From Chloroflexota bacterium (GTDB taxonomy: Bacteria; Chloroflexota; Anaerolineae; UBA4142), in contig JAMCRS010000451.1 in NCBI GenBank assembly GCA_023380675.1, positions 1 to 18,033 of the forward strand: a stretch of DNA of 18,033 nt. The letters run 5' to 3'. This document shows, in pieces, positions 1-6,279 of the stretch (position 1 is its first letter; every line of letters begins with the position of its first letter). Both the position numbers and the translations under genes were made by a program. Below the pieces are notes generated by a model that did not search any database, had not been told where the DNA came from, and saw only the letters and a list, made by a program, of their open reading frames with translations.

Positions 1-2
1 TC

Positions 3-86
3 GCCTTGGACTTGTTCCGTGAAGCGGCGCTGCGACCTCGGGTGGTGACCCTAAACCTCCTGCACGCAGGGCGGGCGCCCGCGTGA
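3..86 (+). CDS. Possible 3' end of a convergent gene (partial)
   Basis: Reading from base 3, the plus strand is open for 27 codons to a TGA at 84-86. The peptide begins ALDLFREAALRPRVV and ends HAGRAPA. About three quarters of its third positions are G or C, and it reads like ordinary protein. If real, it is the last part of a gene entering from the left that converges on larA and overlaps the larA stop by about 36 bp. I do not recognise the family, and a 27-codon open frame can arise by chance in GC-rich DNA, so this is a weak call. Confidence 0.25.
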   Translation, partial: ALDLFREAALRPRVVTLNLLHAGRAPA

Positions 87-1220
87 GCAGGTCGGTGGAT
101 GTGCTACAGTCTCGAAAAAGCGGTCCTCCTCCGCCAGGCCCTTGAGCTTGAGCCTCGACACCAACGGCAGTAGCAGCGGAGCGATCAGTCCAAGCCCACG
201 CCGGCCCACCGGCAGCTTGCGATTGGCGAGGCCGAACACGCCCACTCCTTCGACGGCTCGCACCAGCGTGATCATAGTCCCGCCTGGTCGCAGAGCGCGA
301 ATGTTGTTCGCCAGTGCCTTGACCCCTTGTCGCAAATCCTGGTCCATCGGGCTGCTGCTCGCGATCAGCACGTCGGCCTGGATCGGCGCGGGCACTCCAT
401 AGATCCTCGCGCTGACCTTGGCGCCCTCACGATGAGCGGCGATCGAGTGACCGCTCACGATCTGAACGACCTCCATCCCGCTATTCAAGACGGCGTTGAC
501 GATAAAGACCGGCGGCTTGAGCATCTGCGCCGCTTGCTCCAGGTCGAGACGCATGGGGTTTCGCTCGATCGGCTGACCGACGTTGTTGAAGTTATCCGGG
601 CGGCAGTTCAACGCGTGATTGTGCGCGATCGTCGCGCGGCCCGCGACGCCCGGCACCAGATTCTTGTAACCCCCGCCAAAGCTCGCAATGATGTGGGGCT
701 CGATGCAGCCGACGGACACGATCAGGTTGGACTGGGCAACGGTCTTGTTGATATAGACCGGCGTACCGCGCTGGGTCCGACCGAGGTTGACGAGTTTGTC
801 AGGGTCGTCGCATTCGTGAGACTCCCAGCGGACCAGAGAGAACGCCTCCTTGCCCACGCGCGACTCTAGCTCTTGGCGGGACATTTGCCGGTGCACGCCG
901 AGCGCCGGAATCACCGTGACTTGACCGGGCCCGACGCCGGCGCGCTTGAGCTCCTCCAACACCGGCGGCACGATCGATGCCACCGGCGTGGGCCGGCTGT
1001 CGTCGTCTACGACCAAGGCGACGCGACTGCCGGGGTGCGCCAGCGTTCCGAGGGGAGGCGACCCGATCGGCGACTGCAGGCTGCGCGCGGTTTCCGCCTT
1101 CGCGTCGGGCACGCTCGCGAGCGCTCCGGGTTCGAGCACCCCGGCTACGCGCCAACCCTCCGGCAGCGTCGCGCTGATCTCTTCGTTTCCCCACGGAAGC
1201 CGAATCCTCTGCGAATCCAT
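51..1220 (-). CDS. larA: LarA-family nickel-dependent lactate racemase-like protein (DUF2088)
   Basis: A 389-residue protein of the LarA family, which uses the nickel pincer nucleotide cofactor to racemise lactate or related 2-hydroxy acids. Hallmarks are in place and close to the Lactobacillus plantarum LarA numbering: VVDDDSRPTP (residues 70-79), GVHRQMS with His110, EPHIIASFGGGYKNLVPG with His176 and Lys186 (the cofactor-attachment lysine), and AHNHAL with His200. The start is an ATG preceded by a weak AGGGA. The gene follows the 67-aa membrane protein gene by 32 bp, so the two are probably one operon. The C-terminus looks short: after EEDRFF (about residue 369) the sequence turns Pro/Cys-rich and stops, while family members usually run to about 420 residues. 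Substrate specificity cannot be read from sequence, and no larB, larC or larE maturation gene is present here. Confidence 0.88.
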   Translation of the reverse strand: MDSQRIRLPWGNEEISATLPEGWRVAGVLEPGALASVPDAKAETARSLQSPIGSPPLGTLAHPGSRVALVVDDDSRPTPVASIVPPVLEELKRAGVGPGQVTVIPALGVHRQMSRQELESRVGKEAFSLVRWESHECDDPDKLVNLGRTQRGTPVYINKTVAQSNLIVSVGCIEPHIIASFGGGYKNLVPGVAGRATIAHNHALNCRPDNFNNVGQPIERNPMRLDLEQAAQMLKPPVFIVNAVLNSGMEVVQIVSGHSIAAHREGAKVSARIYGVPAPIQADVLIASSSPMDQDLRQGVKALANNIRALRPGGTMITLVRAVEGVGVFGLANRKLPVGRRGLGLIAPLLLPLVSRLKLKGLAEEDRFFETVAHPPTCSRGRPPCVQEV

Positions 1221-1252
1221 GTTTGTCCCTTTATGCAGTAATAGGCCGCGGT

Positions 1253-1456
1253 CTAACCGACCGCGAGGTGCGCCATGACCATGATGATGACGACCTGAAA
1301 GACCCCTTGTATTCCCGACAGCATCAGGTTGGTTCGATTGATCCGGGATATTCGATCCGTATCCGGCTGAGGCTGCTGCAGCTCACGGTAAATGCGGAGG
1401 TTGTTCGGCAAGAGCACGCCCAGCCCTTGCACGGTCAGGAGGGTGATGATCGTCAC
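1253..1456 (-). CDS. Small two-helix membrane protein, unknown function
   Basis: A 67-residue protein with two hydrophobic segments (about residues 1-18 and 47-65) around a charged polar loop containing RIYRELQQPQPDTDRI. It resembles short integral membrane proteins I associate with Chloroflexota, with no assigned function. I chose a GTG start at 1456 because GGAGG sits 4 nt upstream. The frame stays open to a GTG at 1525, which would add 23 residues and would lie almost at the predicted transcription start, so a leaderless longer form is possible. It is first in an apparent operon with larA. Whether it serves LarA, for example in transport or membrane anchoring, is only suggested by position. 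Confidence 0.6.
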   Translation of the reverse strand: MTIITLLTVQGLGVLLPNNLRIYRELQQPQPDTDRISRINRTNLMLSGIQGVFQVVIIMVMAHLAVG

Positions 1457-1534
1457 GCTTCCTCCAATGGGTGAAGTGTCGGTCAAGTGCGTCGCAATGC
1501 GAATCGATTGCATGTCGGCGCACACCGCGCCGAA

Positions 1535-1562
1535 ATTATACGCCTCGAGTAAGCGGCGTCAA
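1535..1562 (-). promoter_or_regulatory. Near-consensus sigma-70 promoter for the membrane-protein/larA operon
   Basis: On the minus strand TTGACG (1562-1557) is followed after 16 nt by TATAAT (1540-1535): a perfect -10 box and five of six -35 bases. Transcription would begin near 1528, about 70 nt upstream of the GTG at 1456. This is the best promoter match I found in the window. Confidence 0.7.
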
Positions 1563-1806
1563 GGCACGCGGAGCCCCGGGTGCGGGGTTGGGCTCCGGTC
1601 AAATGCGACTGAGAACTGCGCGGCCACACAAGTTCGCCCACGTGGCGGAACTCGTATGCATTCTCTGCGAGCTTGCGCGCCGAACGACCAGAGCCCGGCG
1701 ATAGCGACATTGCCCGGCCGGATACTATGTCAACTGCCAAATGTCAGGATTAGACGGCTAGCAGCCGCTTGATTCTTGATTTGCAGCGTTTTCAAGTTGG
1801 CTATTC

Positions 1807-1890
1807 ACAATACCTTCGCCAAAAACCCGTTTTCTCCCAGAAAACGGGTTGCGGTCCACGCTCGCGCAGGAGATTTGGCGAGGGTATTGT
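1807..1890. repeat. 84-bp MITE-like inverted repeat, copy 1
   Basis: The outer arms are 17 nt with one mismatch: ACAATACCTTCGCCAAA (1807-1823) and TTTGGCGAGGGTATTGT (1874-1890). Inside is a perfect 12-bp inverted repeat, AACCCGTTTTCT (1824-1835) and AGAAAACGGGTT (1839-1850), with a 3-nt loop. ATTC occurs directly on both sides (1803-1806 and 1891-1894), as a 4-bp target-site duplication would. Bases 1818-1867 match 15316-15365 at 47 of 50 positions. No transposase is encoded. Confidence 0.75.
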
Positions 1891-1900
1891 ATTCAAGTAC

Positions 1901-1936
1901 TCGGTTTTCTCCGAGAAAACACGCCCCACGCGAGCG
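1901..1936. repeat. Divergent copy of the GTTTTCTC repeat core
   Basis: GTTTTCTC (1904-1911) and GAGAAAAC (1913-1920) form an 8-bp palindrome around a single base. It is followed by GCCCCACGC, which resembles the segment after the core in the full copies. It starts 10 bp beyond the full element, so this may be a tandem or nested remnant. Confidence 0.5.
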
Positions 1937-2131
1937 CCAAACTTGATTAAATTGACTGTTTTCAAGTTGCTTCGGGCAGTTCTGCAATTCTTGACAATGG
2001 GTGCAGCGTGAGAGTAAGAGCGAGCCGTGGCGGCACACAGATGCTGTCTGCCGCACCGTGGCCGCCAAACGCCATCGCGTTATACCAGAACTTTTGTGCT
2101 ATGCCAAAGGGGTGGTGATTGTACACATCGC

Positions 2132-2189
2132 GTAGGGGCAGCGCCTTGTGCCTGCCCAATTGTGGGCGACCACAAGGGATCGCCCCTAC
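2132..2189. repeat. GTAGGGGC-type intergenic inverted repeat
   Basis: Two 27-nt arms (2132-2158 and 2163-2189) are reverse complements at 20 of 27 positions around a 4-nt spacer. The conserved blocks are GTAGGGGC, CCTTGTG and GCCCA, and the mismatches cluster in two short patches. Repeats of this look are scattered between genes in Chloroflexota and some cyanobacteria, which is family knowledge from memory. A 7-bp hairpin (2198-2213) follows directly. Confidence 0.65.
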
Positions 2190-2296
2190 ATGTGGGTAAC
2201 CACCAGGGTGGTTGGGGAAAGCGACAAGAGGAATGAGATTTCAGCCGCCAATGAGGACGTATGGGTAAATTGCGCCGTGAGCAGTTAACCTGAAAC

Positions 2297-2318
2297 CCGA
2301 GTTCTCTCTGAAAACCGG
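2297..2318 (-). terminator. Hairpin just after the sensor-kinase stop
   Basis: CCGaGTTcTC (2297-2306) pairs with GAAAACCGG (2310-2318) with one bulge and one mismatch, starting 4 nt beyond the kinase stop codon. Its position suits a terminator, but there is no clear U-tract. Its sequence matches the core of the GTTTTCTC repeat family, so it may simply be another copy. Confidence 0.35.
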
Positions 2319-2322
2319 CTTG

Positions 2323-3909
2323 CTAACTTTCCACGAGCGGCAACGTCACCGTGAACTGGGTGCCCTCCCCTAATTTGCTCGCCACGCTTATCCGTCCGCC
2401 AAATCGCGTGACCAAGTCCCGCGTGATGGCGAGCCCGAGGCCGGTCCCCTGCTTGTGCTGCGCTCTAGCGTTGGGCGCGCGATAGAACTCTTCGAACAAG
2501 TGCGTGAGCGATTCCTGCGGAATCCCGATCCCGGTGTCGGCCACGTCGAGCACGGCTTCGCCATCCGTCCGGCGGAGGCAAAGAGAAACCGAACCTCCCG
2601 TAGGCGTGTACTTGACTGCATTTGAGACGAGATTCGTGAGTATTCGGTCGAGCCCCTCCCGCGTGGCCGAGACAACCGCCCCGCGCTCGCCGCACTCGCA
2701 GCTGAACGAAAGCTTGAGGTTCTTTTCGCCAGCCGGCGCGCCAAAGCGCTTGAGCACCTCCTCCACCGTGTCGCTCCATTTCAGCGGAATCCGTTCTTCG
2801 GTCGCGAGCGCACTCTTGCCGGCCGCGAGGTCGAGCAGATCGTCGATGAGAGTTTGAAGGAGGTCGGCACGCTGCTGCACTCTTGTGATAATATCGCGCT
2901 GCTCCTCGGAAATCGCGCCGGCGTATCCATCTTTCAGCGTGCGCAGCAGGCTCGTCACGACGCCCACCGGCGAGCGCAGCTCGTGTGTCACGGTCAGGAC
3001 GAACCGCGATTTCATTTCGTCGAGCTTGCCGAGCGCCGCGTACGTCATCGCATTCTCGATCGCGATGCTCCCCTGGCTTGCCATGGCGGCGAGAAAGGAC
3101 GCGTCCCCATCGGTGAAATGATCCGGCTCAGTGCTGTACGCTCGAATCAATCCGAGCGGTCCCCTCCGACCAATCAGCGGCGCGGACAGCATCGACCGAA
3201 TCCCTTCGGCGGAGGCGGCGGCCGGGTACTGCAGCCGACCATCCGTCGCCACGTCCCCGATGGCGATGACGCGGCCGGACAGCACCTCACGCGCCAGCGG
3301 ATTTTGATCGAGAACCAGGTCCCCCTTTTTGACGTACGACTCGCTCAGACCAAAGACGGACTCGACGTTCAAGCGCTTGCCGGTCTCGTCGAGTAAGCGA
3401 ATCGAGCAGCCGCGCACGCCCATCGCCCGCGCGGTCGATTCGACCAGCCGATCGAGCACGCTTGGCAGGTCGAGCGTCGAATCAACCGTCTGGGCGCTGT
3501 CGTAGAGCGTCTGCAGTCGATCGTAGGCGCGCTGGAGGCGGATGCTCAGCTCTTGGCGGAGCCGCTTTTCGCGCGCCTGACTCTCGATTGCCCAGACGAC
3601 GAAACCGCCGACGACGATCACGGCTGCCGTTTCTGCCAATGCGTCCGCAGGAGAGGGCGAGAGGAGCAAGACGCGCGGGAACATCGCGAGCGCGGCCATC
3701 CCCAGTGTAGCCAGCCCACCCCTTTGTCCAAAGGCAAAGGTCGCGGCCGCAATCGGCAGCAGGAACAGAATGCGCTCTACGGCATGGCGCTCTAGGGGGT
3801 AGGCCGAAAACGGGAGCAGACGCACTTGCGGAGAGCCGTAGTGGAGCAGGGTAATAGCGGCCAGCAGCGCCGCCACAATCCAAAAGTTGCGGCGACGCAA
3901 AGTTTGCAT
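2323..3909 (-). CDS. Membrane sensor histidine kinase (DUF4118-like TM, GAF, HisKA, HATPase)
   Basis: A 528-residue orphan sensor kinase. The N-terminal about 110 residues hold several membrane segments (10-25, 45-61, 66-84, 93-107) in the manner of the KdpD DUF4118 region. A short coiled linker (110-140) and a GAF domain (about 145-287) follow. The HisKA domain carries VTHELRSPV with phospho-acceptor His309. The ATPase domain has an N box around Asn430 (NLVSNAVKYT), DTGIGI at 458-463 and GTGLGL at 488-493. I start at the ATG at 3909, 9 nt after AGGGTGG and just ahead of the first membrane helix. The same frame is open for another 131 codons upstream, and a GTG near 4053 would add a 48-residue protein-like N-terminus. 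No response regulator is adjacent; the nearest is at 16602. The signal sensed is unknown. Confidence 0.85.
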   Translation of the reverse strand: MQTLRRRNFWIVAALLAAITLLHYGSPQVRLLPFSAYPLERHAVERILFLLPIAAATFAFGQRGGLATLGMAALAMFPRVLLLSPSPADALAETAAVIVVGGFVVWAIESQAREKRLRQELSIRLQRAYDRLQTLYDSAQTVDSTLDLPSVLDRLVESTARAMGVRGCSIRLLDETGKRLNVESVFGLSESYVKKGDLVLDQNPLAREVLSGRVIAIGDVATDGRLQYPAAASAEGIRSMLSAPLIGRRGPLGLIRAYSTEPDHFTDGDASFLAAMASQGSIAIENAMTYAALGKLDEMKSRFVLTVTHELRSPVGVVTSLLRTLKDGYAGAISEEQRDIITRVQQRADLLQTLIDDLLDLAAGKSALATEERIPLKWSDTVEEVLKRFGAPAGEKNLKLSFSCECGERGAVVSATREGLDRILTNLVSNAVKYTPTGGSVSLCLRRTDGEAVLDVADTGIGIPQESLTHLFEEFYRAPNARAQHKQGTGLGLAITRDLVTRFGGRISVASKLGEGTQFTVTLPLVES

Positions 3910-4288
3910 CACGTCAATCCACCCTGAGGAGGTCGCATCATCCAAGGGACTCTGGTCGCCAACCACACGGCAATTCCAAATCTCCCCGGAGATCTCGTAC
4001 CGACGCTCCTCCACACCGTTTCGGTACCCTATCGCAAGTCGGCGCGGTGTCGTAACGTCACTTTCTTCCAGGACGATCAGCGAGTCCAACACAGTGTCCG
4101 CCCCTGGGCCGGCGGCGTCCCCGAAGCAAGCCACGGGCGAGGCACGACCCAGCCGGGCTCGTTTTCCTGCGTTGCCGAGAAAACGCCGCATGCCAAGCGT
4201 CCCCGACTGGGTGCGCCACGGCCACCGGCCTCTGGACGTGCACTCTGACACTCTCAGACCGCCGGTTGCCGCCGGATGCCGATCGACA
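3910..4288. other. 379-bp gap between cNMP-fold gene and sensor kinase
   Basis: There is no independent gene I can defend here. The minus-strand frame of the kinase is open throughout, and its last 60 or so codons before 3909 look protein-like (for example RLAIGYRNGVEERRYEISG), so the kinase may start further upstream. CGTTTTC (4160-4166) and GAAAACG (4179-4185) form a 7-bp inverted repeat resembling the GTTTTCTC repeat core. I see no strong promoter. Confidence 0.5.
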
Positions 4289-4744
4289 TCAGGCTCGCGC
4301 AACGGCGAGCTGGAGCCGGGTATAGTGCAATCGTTCCATCGCGACGCGCGCGACCTTCTTCATCAACGCGAAACCCATCGCCGCGTCCTCTTCACTAAGC
4401 GCCCGGAGCTGGGCCGCATTGATCTTGAGCACACGGCTCGGCGCCGCGACCCGGGCGGTAGCCGTGAGGGTATACGGTTCGATCAGGGCCGAGACCCCGA
4501 ACGGCTCTCCGGGACTGATCTCGCAGATCAACTGCTGTTCGCGTGAGTCGGCGCTCGCCGTGTAATACAAATCGACCGCCCCCTCGAGCAGAAAATGGAG
4601 TGCGTGGACCGGCTGACCCTCCTCGAACAGCGTCGTTCCGCGCTCACAGGTGATTTCTTCCGCCACGCGAGCGATCTCCTTCTGCTGCTTGTCGTTCAGA
4701 CAGGCAAAGAAGGGATATCGACGCAGGACCTCTTGCGAAACCAT
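4289..4744 (-). CDS. Stand-alone cyclic-nucleotide-binding-fold protein (Crp/Fnr-like, no HTH)
   Basis: A 151-residue protein made almost entirely of a cNMP-binding beta-barrel: RYPFFACLNDKQ (9-20), GTTLFEEGQPVHALHFLLEG (36-55), PGEPFGVSALIEPYTLTATA (78-97), and a C-terminal helix (about 120-148). There is no helix-turn-helix, so it is unlikely to be a transcription factor by itself. The phosphate-binding cassette is altered: where cAMP binders have FGE...R, this has FGV and no arginine at the equivalent spot (T/A), so it may bind another ligand or none. Its start has a strong GAGGAGGGAG. It lies 96 bp downstream of the hydrogenase large subunit, in the same direction. A role as a regulatory or structural partner of the hydrogenase complex is inference from position. 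Confidence 0.8.
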   Translation of the reverse strand: MVSQEVLRRYPFFACLNDKQQKEIARVAEEITCERGTTLFEEGQPVHALHFLLEGAVDLYYTASADSREQQLICEISPGEPFGVSALIEPYTLTATARVAAPSRVLKINAAQLRALSEEDAAMGFALMKKVARVAMERLHYTRLQLAVARA

Positions 4745-4840
4745 TTCTCCCTCCTCAAGCGCGCTAGAAACACGCAGACCGACCGAAGCGAGAATGTCAG
4801 GTAAAGGCCGCGGCGGACCTCCTAATTCCCTGCCGGCCCG

Positions 4841-5005
4841 CTACTCGCAGGCCTGCTTGAGCACGTCGACCAGACGGCCTTGCGCGTCACGGATGGTCAC
4901 CTCGAGCGGCATCTGACCCGGCAGCGCGTGCGTGGCGCAGCCGAAACAGGGATCGTATGCCCGGAATGCCATCTCGACGCGATTCAGCAGTCCCTCGGTC
5001 ACGAC
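4841..5005 (-). pseudogene. mvhA: Out-of-frame C-terminal fragment of the [NiFe] hydrogenase large subunit
   Basis: A 54-codon continuation of the large subunit in a different frame from the main ORF, beginning VVTEGLLNRVEMAFRAYDPC. It holds the second Ni-Fe ligand motif, DPCFGCATH, which every functional [NiFe] hydrogenase needs. The tail after the His (about 28 residues, starting ALPGQMPLE) is the part normally removed by a maturation endopeptidase. It has no start codon or ribosome binding site of its own, so it can only be made by fusion to the upstream ORF. Either the gene is broken, the sequence is missing bases near 5005-5012, or decoding shifts frame here. Confidence 0.85.
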
Positions 5006-6279
5006 CGTTTGATCGACATGCTGATCGGCGCGTAGTTGTTCGTCGTCCCGACGATCAGGTTGACTTGGGTGAGGACACCGCGGTCGTCGGTCCAGTAATG
5101 GTGCGTGAGCGTGCCGCGCGGAGCTTCGACGATCGCGACTCCCTCCGTCGGGGTCGCGGTTGGCAGCGTGCGAAAGTTGTCTGAAGTGATCTCGGGATCG
5201 GTCGCGAGCTCCACCCAGCGCTCCGCGGCGTAGAGCAGTTCGATCAAGCGGGCCCAATGCGTGGCGAGCCGCTGATGCACCGGCTTGCCCTGCAAGATCC
5301 CGTAGAAACGCTGGTAGGCTTGCTGCGCGAGCGGGGTCGCCATGCCGTCCGCGGCGTTCAGCCGTGAGAGGGGCGTGGCGCAATAGACCCCCGAGTCCTT
5401 GCCGTCGACAAAGCCCTTCCAGCCGATCTTTTTCAGATAGGGGAATTTCAGGTAGGTCCACGGCTCGACGTGCTCGGCGATCCAGTCCGTGTATTCCTCC
5501 GGCGCGAACTTGCCGATGCGATTGCCGTCCGGATCGACGACACTCACCTTGCCGTCGTAAAAATTGACGCGATTCTGGTCGTCCACCAGGCCGATGTAAT
5601 AGGTCCGATGCGCGTAAGCGTCCCCCAGGACCAGGTCCAAATAGTTCGAGTCCTTGAGCACGACGTCGTTGAAGAGATCGAGACTGAATTGAGCGAACTC
5701 GATTTCCCAGCGCCCCATCTTTTCGATCTCCTGGCGCTGCTCTTCCGTGATTCCCTTGCTCAATCCGCCCGGGATCGAAGTGCAAGGGTGTACCTTGCGG
5801 CCCCCGACCATCTCGACCACCGTGTGGCCGAACTTGCGGCACTGGATCACCTTACCGCCGACCTCCAAGCCTACTTTGTGGATGACGCCGAGAATGTTCC
5901 GCTCCGCCACCGGCGCATCCGGCCCCATGACGAAATCGGGGCCGCCGAGCGCGTAAAAGTGGGTCGCGTGATCGGTGACGTAGAACGCACTGTAAAGGAG
6001 CTCGCGCAGTTTCTTCGCCGGCGAGGGAGGTTCGACGTGATACACGGCGTCGCACGCCTTGGCCGACGCCATGTGATGCGCCTCCGGGCAGACACCGCAG
6101 ATGCGGTTGGTGAGAACCGGCATCTCTTCCACCGGTCGTCCGACGCAAAAACGCTCAAAGCCGCGCAGCTCCGGGATCTGGAAATAGGTGTTGGCGACCT
6201 CTCCCTCGTCGTCCAAAAAGATCTCGATCTTGCCGTGCCCTTCGAGCCGCGTGATCGGATCAATCGAAATGCGCTGCAT
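4999..6279 (-). CDS. mvhA: [NiFe] hydrogenase large subunit, MvhA/group 3 type, frameshifted
   Basis: The catalytic large subunit of a cytoplasmic Mvh-like hydrogenase that splits or makes H2 and passes electrons through MvhG and MvhD to HdrA. The N-terminus has the RLEGHGKIEIF block (11-21) and the first Ni-Fe ligand motif RICGVCPEAHH with Cys61 and Cys64. The ORF stops after TNNYAPISMSIKRS (426 residues), before the essential DPCxxCxxH motif, which follows at once in another frame (4841-5005). I use the ATG at 6279 because AAGGGAG sits 6 nt upstream; the ATG at 6285 would abut it. The gene overlaps mvhG by 20 bp, showing translational coupling. The family normally has about ten more residues at the junction, so a deletion of about 28-31 nt is more likely than one lost base. 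This is inference from remembered homologues. Confidence 0.9.
   Translation of the reverse strand: MQRISIDPITRLEGHGKIEIFLDDEGEVANTYFQIPELRGFERFCVGRPVEEMPVLTNRICGVCPEAHHMASAKACDAVYHVEPPSPAKKLRELLYSAFYVTDHATHFYALGGPDFVMGPDAPVAERNILGVIHKVGLEVGGKVIQCRKFGHTVVEMVGGRKVHPCTSIPGGLSKGITEEQRQEIEKMGRWEIEFAQFSLDLFNDVVLKDSNYLDLVLGDAYAHRTYYIGLVDDQNRVNFYDGKVSVVDPDGNRIGKFAPEEYTDWIAEHVEPWTYLKFPYLKKIGWKGFVDGKDSGVYCATPLSRLNAADGMATPLAQQAYQRFYGILQGKPVHQRLATHWARLIELLYAAERWVELATDPEITSDNFRTLPTATPTEGVAIVEAPRGTLTHHYWTDDRGVLTQVNLIVGTTNNYAPISMSIKRS

Larger units (their letters stand above)
1457..2322. other. 866-bp gene-free stretch rich in inverted repeats
   Basis: It lies between the sensor-kinase stop and the small membrane protein gene. 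It holds the operon promoter (1535-1562), a GGAGCCC/GGGCTCC hairpin (1570-1596), the 84-bp inverted-repeat element (1807-1890), a divergent copy of its core (1901-1936), the GTAGGGGC-type inverted repeat (2132-2189), a short AACCACC/GGTGGTT hairpin (2198-2213) and a last core-like hairpin (2297-2318). The small open frames across it lack ribosome binding sites and protein-like composition. I see no convincing gene. Confidence 0.7.

Noticed and set aside
1570..1596. GGAGCCC/GGGCTCC hairpin as a terminator
   Set aside because: It lies upstream of the promoter, far from any gene end, and lacks a U-tract.
1807..1936. CRISPR array
   Set aside because: The GTTTTCTC palindromes are few, divergent and unevenly spaced, without repeat-spacer periodicity or cas genes.
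1991..2020. Plus-strand TTGACA as a promoter
   Set aside because: No -10 box at proper spacing and no plausible plus-strand gene downstream.
4841..5842. 333-codon minus-strand ORF taken as a whole gene
   Set aside because: Only its last 54 codons are hydrogenase-like; the rest is an out-of-frame shadow of mvhA, so only the tail is reported as a fragment.
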